Assembly: GCA_947561395.2 (NCBI GenBank)
Contig: OX387185.1
Span: forward strand, 38,792,213 to 38,856,212
DNA length: 64,000 bases
Source of the DNA: Buxus sempervirens
Lineage: Eukaryota > Streptophyta > Magnoliopsida > Buxales > Buxaceae
Direction of reading: 5' to 3'
Below the pieces are notes generated by a model. It had not been told where the DNA came from, made no database searches, and saw only the letters and a program-made list of their open reading frames with translations. Positions 59,048 to 64,000 of the stretch are shown here, one piece after another (the stretch's first letter is position 1; every line of letters starts with the position of its first letter). A program made the position numbers and the translations under genes.

Positions 59048-62000
59048 CTTTCCTCCTATCAGCTCCTTGATACATTTGGATTCTTCCTGTTAACTTTTCA
59101 AAAAACTTGCAAAACTTATCAATTGAAATTCCTTTACCGTTAAACACTATCTCATTTCGCATCTGCCATAAGGTCCATCCAAAATTTGCTATACCTGACA
59201 GAAAATCAATACAGTCTTCGCCATAGGAATGAATCTTCATAGCAATAATATGAGTGAACCACTGTAGTAAGGAGTTTTGAGGTCCAATGATCTAGGCTGA
59301 ACCTCCGATCAGTTTGAACCATAGCATCCTCGTGAAATAACATTCAATCCATAGATGTTCCACCGTTTCCACTTGCTCATGGCAAAAACAACAATACATA
59401 TCAAAACCTCCAATTCTAGAATTGAGTAAGAAAGCCGTAGGTAGACCTCCTATCAGAGCCTTCCATAAGAAAAGTTTGATATGAGGGGAACATCTCAGTT
59501 TCCAGCATTTAATCCAGGTACTCGAGAAAGAATCTCCATGAAGATCCTTAATAATTTATAAGCATCTGCAATCGAAAATTTACCGGAAGAAGAACCTCTC
59601 CAATGTCTGCGATCTGTACCCAGTAAGGGGAATATAGGAGTTGCATTGATCTTTTGAACGATGTCAAGCTCCCAAAATTCTGATATACTGAGTAATCCCA
59701 CGAACCTGAATTTGGAAGCAGCAGTTGGTTAACCTTCGAAATATTGAACAAGTTGTGATTCCTTTGTATGTGCAGAGGATCTGATAGGTCTTCAACCCAA
59801 TTATCTCTAAGAATATCAATCTTTTTCCCATTTGCCACGGACCATGCAGTTTCTTTATGAATCTAGTCCCTAAGATTTTCCAATTGCCTCCAATTGAATG
59901 ATTTTGATTTCTATTAAACCGAGCATCGAAAAATTCAGAGTGAGGGAAATACGTATCCTTCAACATTCTCACCCATATGCTGTCCTGAACCTCTGTCAAC
60001 TGCCAAGCATTCTTTAGAATCAGTGCCTTGTTCATCAGGTGCATCTTCTTAATATTTAACCCACAGTTTTTCCAACATGTAGCAATCCGGTCCCAACAAA
60101 CAGTATGTATTACGTGATGCTTACTCCTTTTTTTCTAGAAAAATGTTCTAGCAACTTTATCCATTTTTTCTAACTTTCTTCTTTTTTTTTTTTGGTAGGC
60201 TTCTAACTTTCTTCTTGGGCAATGGAAAACAAGACATGAAGTGTAGTGGTTGTGCACTAATCACCGACTGAATTAATGTCAAACGCCCCATTTGAGACAG
60301 TAGCACTGATTTCCACCCCGACAGCCGCGTTTCCATCCGCTTGAGTAAGTCTTCGCAGTCCTTAGGTTTCGGTCTGTGAGCAAGAATGGGTAAACCCAAA
60401 TATGTTCCAGGGATCTGTGCCATAGGGATTTCCAATGCTTTTATAATTTGCACCCTAGTCTGATTCCTAAGTTTCTCCTTTTTACTTTCCAAATTTGAAA
60501 GCCATTTCATGGTTCAATAAAATGTTGTCTCTAATAGATATGTTCGGTACAGAAGCTGTCTGGTAAGGAGAAATGATTTTACGAAGCATGGGTCTTAGCC
60601 TGTTAACCAAGATTTTGGAGATGATCTTGTAGACAGGCTGATTGGGTGGAAATCTGATATCTTTCTAGGGTGAGAACATTTGGGGATTTAAGATGAAGCT
60701 GTGGTTTAATCTAACCGGTATTTGACCATGAATAAAAAAATTCTGCACTATCGCCACCACTTCCGCACCCACAATGTTCCAATAAGTCTTGTAGAATATT
60801 CCTTGAAAACCGTCGGATCTAGGATACTTTAATGCTCCCATCTCCTTGACTGCATTCAAAATTCCCATAGAAGGAATGAAACATATACCACATCTTGCCC
60901 ACTAAAAATCATAGGATTTATTAACAGGCAACTCCAAATCTGCCCATTGAACATCCAATTGATACTGCTGTTCAAAATAGTGCACTATGAGCTGTTCTAA
61001 TCCTGCATTATAAACCACTTCCTGATTTAAGTCATTCTTCAATGAGTGGATGAAATTTCTTTGCCTCTGAATTAAGGTGGATTTGTGGAAAAAAGGAGTA
61101 TTTCTATCATCCTTTCTGTTACCTAGTGAATGTGGGACTTCTGAGCCCACAATACCTCTTGTTGATGTAAAACCAGAGCATACTCTTGCTGCAATGGTTT
61201 TTCTTCCATTGCATACCTTGCAGACCTTGAAATAGGCAACCGTTCCTGAATATATATGAGCAATCTTCTCCTTTAATTCAGCTTTCTTTTTATGGATATT
61301 TCCTACCACCTCCTTGTTCCACCTTTTTAGATCAAGAGCAAGGTTAAGAAGCTTTGAGTGAAGAGTGTGGTCTGTCTGGCTAGGAGACCAGTCCCAAGAT
61401 GATTGTATAGTTGAGTAGCAAGTTGGTTCATGAACCCAGAATGCTTCAAATCGAAATGGCCTTGATTTCATTTTGTCCAGATGAACAAGATCCACAATAA
61501 GAGGACAATGGTCGGATGCGATTATGGGTTGGGAAGTCACCACTAGATGGGGGAAGAAATCGAAGCAATGTAACAAAACCAGAACATGATCAATCTTCTT
61601 TGATATCCTGCGCATTCCTTGTTGTCCAATTGACCATGTGAAACCAGGGCCTCTCATAGGGATTTCAACTAGATTGTAGTTATCAATCGAAGTTTGGAAA
61701 ATAGCCATTTGACGGGAATTAATTGGGCTTCCCCCTCGCTTTTCATTATTGTGCAACATGGCGTTGAAGTCGCCTATGATCATCCAAGACAGGTTAAAAA
61801 GGTTGGACTCCTATTCTATCTGAGCCCATTATTCTGCTTGAATTTGGACCTTGGTACTTGCATGCAAAAAACATAACCAAAAAGATGTTCCCTTTGAAAG
61901 AGATTTGACATGTAATCCTCCACTCCAACTGTGATAAAATACGAACATTAATCTCAGCTTCCCACATAAGCAAAAGTCCCTCCTTCCGATCCTCGGCAGG

Positions 62001-62050
62001 AATAATAAAACAACTAGCCGACGGCCCGTGCATCGATAATTGCATGTAAA
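58483..62050 (-). mobile_element. LINE (L1-type), 5'-truncated and broken
   Basis: On the minus strand, from 5' to 3': APE-type endonuclease (62040-60902, with MIIGDFNAML, GPGFTWS and ASDHCPLI), reverse transcriptase start (60868-60540, KYPRSDGFQGIFYKTYW and YKIISKILVNRLRPML), thumb region (60510-60200, IPGTYLGLPI and RLSGWKSVLLSQMGRLTLI), zf-RVT part (59900-59050) and RNase H (59047-58640). The RNase H has its acidic residues (NFDGA, AEAYAALE, EGDS, RDANQVAD). The poly(A) is the T-run at 58483-58492. The RT palm with the catalytic YADD-type motif is missing: the frame jumps near 60500 from ILLNHEMAF to the thumb. Several stops and shifts interrupt the rest. The ORF1 region is absent. The element is dead. 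Confidence 0.9.
60168..60213 (-). mobile_element. Micro-insertion: LINE tail of ~7 bp plus poly(A)
   Basis: Direct repeats TTCTAACTTTCTT at 60168-60180 and 60201-60213 flank a 20-bp insert, which on the minus strand is GCCTACC followed by about 12 A. This looks like a retrotransposition event truncated to the last few bases of a LINE, with a target duplication of about 13-14 bp. It sits inside the older LINE. Confidence 0.7.
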
Positions 62051-62084
62051 TAAGTATACAATTACATGCATTAGTGGTTTTAAT

Positions 62085-62580
62085 TAATCCTTCGACAACT
62101 GAAGGATTAATTTCATTTCTAGTCCTATTTTGCCCAACGGATGAGATGTGATGTTGAATTTCATTTTCAGTGTCATAGATGTATAGTTGGGCAAATTTTG
62201 ATGAGAATCCTGGAATTGGTAAGAGCGATCCTTTATTGTGATAGTTTTCTCCACTTAGTCGAAAAGCATACTAACCTCGACCATCAAGTTGACTGTAATC
62301 AATCTTTCCACCCATTGAAGTGAAAGAGAACATTGAGTTGTAGACTATGATCAACTCTTTGAACTTTGATTGCCTAGTATTGTGCCTGCCTTCGAAGAAA
62401 TGTTACAAGAATCTAGGTGTCTCCAATAGGAATGGTAAGTCTACTTTTCCATTTTGGCAACAGAGTAGAAACTCAGGATTTGTTATTGTGCTTCTTGATG
62501 ATTGTTCTTGAATCCACATCTAAGCTCCGCATTTTTGGCATATATGTTGTGGCTTTCTAAATTCCAACTGTTGTGTGAAT
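62085..62580 (-). pseudogene. Helitron Rep/helicase-like N-terminal fragment
   Basis: The minus strand reads HICQKCGA, stop, MW, then FLLCCQNGKVDLPFL, IVYNSMFSFTSMGGKIDYS, GSLLPIPGFSSKFAQLYIYD, TENEIQHHI and NPSVVEGLI. These words match the zinc-finger and Helitron_like_N region of plant Helitron Rep-helicases. The frame has in-frame stops (one between CGA and MW, one after QLDGRG). Similarity ends near 62088, after EGLI, and LINE sequence begins about 40 bp further on. The HUH nuclease and helicase domains are not in the window. Confidence 0.8.
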
Positions 62581-64000
62581 CTTCTTCTAATTCTTGAAGG
62601 ATAGTTTATGTTTCAATGACCTATTATGCAAATTGAGTGTGAGGAAAGGTTTAGCAAGGTTAAAACCAAATTTTTATAACCATTTAATGACTAATTCTCC
62701 TCTGTTGCTCTCCTCTGTTGCAAGATTTGCTTGTCGAGCTAGTTGTTGTGAGGAAATAACCTGATGTGTTGACGTTTGTGTGCTATGGAATGAACTTTGA
62801 TGTTGGTCTAGGAGGAGCAAATGGTTTAGGATTGTAACTATTATTGTGTATCTTATATAGTTGGAATGAATTCTTTACCTCTTGGTCTATGGTTTGGCAT
62901 AGTAGTAGAGATTTTTAATTGCTAGATCTGTCACCTGTATTTGAAATTTCGTTCAAAACATTAAAATAATTATAATAAGTTGGTTTCTTTTAAATAGAAA
63001 TTTAGTGAGTTTTAAAAAAGTAAAGGAATGTCGTAGAGGAAAAGGGGATCATAGCAATTGTCATTTCCGTAATTGATAACTAAGGACGACTAACATATAA
63101 ATTTTTAATGTGGTAGAGAGAAAGGAAAAATGAAGTTTTGTTCTATCAAAAATTGATTAGTTAGGACAGCTTATTTTAATTGTTATAAATTGTATTTATG
63201 GTAAACATAAGTCACAGAAATAATAAGATTTAGAAAGATTTTAATGATGTTAGTCTTAATTAAATGAGTATCTATATAAAGCAATAGCATTTTGATACAT
63301 ACTGTTCTTCTAATATTTTTGTAAGATCAGGAGAAATTAGCTTCTTCAACTGGGTTATGCACACAAGGTATAGATGTACTTATCATCTACACTTGTATTT
63401 AATGTATTGTTAAATAGTTGCCTTTTAAGAGTTAAGTAAAATCTTTATAAAATGACAATTTTGATCTATATAGTTTCGAAAATATCAGCATATCTAACAA
63501 AGTAATATGTGCTATATATGATATGTTTCTGTCTTTTTTTATTTTATTTGCCAGTTGTTTTTTGATGGTTGGATGAAAAAGTTTTTCATCTTTTTTTTTC
63601 CTGGAGGTTGATCTAAAATTTTTCATTTTCATTATTTCTCAACAATGAAAAAATTTCATGAACAAATAAGTATAAAAGTATACCATATATTGAATAAAAA
63701 GTTTATGTATGCAAGTTATAGATATATTTACTTCTTATAGTTGTATTTCACGTTTTGCTAAATAGTTTGGTATTGAGAGTCATTTAAAACCTTTATAAAA
63801 TAATAATTGCTATTGATATTCTCAGAAAAATAGGAACACATTTACATGTCAATACAAAAAAAAAATTATTATCACAAACTAAATATAATATATATGCAAA
63901 TATATTGAAATATAAAGATAGAAGCATGACTTACAAATTAAAAATTATATATACTTACAGAAACAGATGAAAATCAAAACAAATTAGATAATAATTTGCT
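62581..64000. other. AT-rich intergenic DNA, no recognisable gene
   Basis: Many homopolymer and AT-rich stretches. No open frame above 66 codons and no similarity recognised. A loosely repeated passage (a ...TTATAGATATATTTACTTCTT... type at 63365-63460 and 63715-63800) suggests an old local duplication. Confidence 0.5.

Overview
The window is nuclear DNA of a flowering plant, probably not a grass. It is AT-rich and intron-bearing, has an EXPA13-type expansin and MIK2-like receptor kinases, and is crowded with long LTRs, hAT-type MITEs, LINEs and a Helitron. The species cannot be named from the sequence. The only gene that looks whole is an alpha-expansin on the minus strand (two exons at 57379-56856 and 50293-49984, joined across an intron of about 6.56 kb). 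I recognised no tRNA, rRNA or CRISPR array.

Layout. 1-5876: gene-poor DNA with an 886-bp hAT-like MITE and decayed coding-like sequence. 5190-9249: copy A of a segmental duplication, whose copy B is at 43815-46668. Copy A alone carries a 1212-bp hAT-like element holding the first-exon part of a CASP-like (CASPL4A) gene, and copy B preserves the empty site. 9250-12560: a large inverted repeat with arms of about 1.2 kb around an 830-bp spacer. 12929-15935: a solo LTR with a hAT MITE inside. 16180-35395: two decayed tandem copies of an LRR receptor kinase. Copy 1 is split by an LTR-in-LTR nest and its kinase half is missing. Copy 2 has LRRs, the kinase domain and a canonical 76-bp intron, but it carries many stops and is split by a 3.87-kb LTR. 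36902-39701: another long LTR downstream of copy 2. 39702-47312: a mosaic of duplicated pieces, including a third LRR scrap. 47313-49983: an LTR fragment, a possible orphan terminal exon and the 3' flank of the expansin. 49984-57379: the expansin, whose intron holds LINE pieces and a FAR1/MULE-like remnant. 58483-62050: a 5'-truncated LINE. 62085-62580: a Helitron Rep fragment. The rest is AT-rich DNA without recognisable genes.

The history is one of duplication followed by insertion. The receptor-kinase unit was already damaged before it duplicated, since both copies have a stop at the same codon. LTRs then inserted and were mostly reduced to solo LTRs with 5-bp target duplications. A recombination probably fused two LTRs and removed the kinase half of copy 1.

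The most striking undescribed structures are in the long LTRs. Two LTRs in opposite orientation carry arrays of ~25-bp palindromes repeated every 39 bp. One of them also holds five tandem units spaced 146-147 bp apart.
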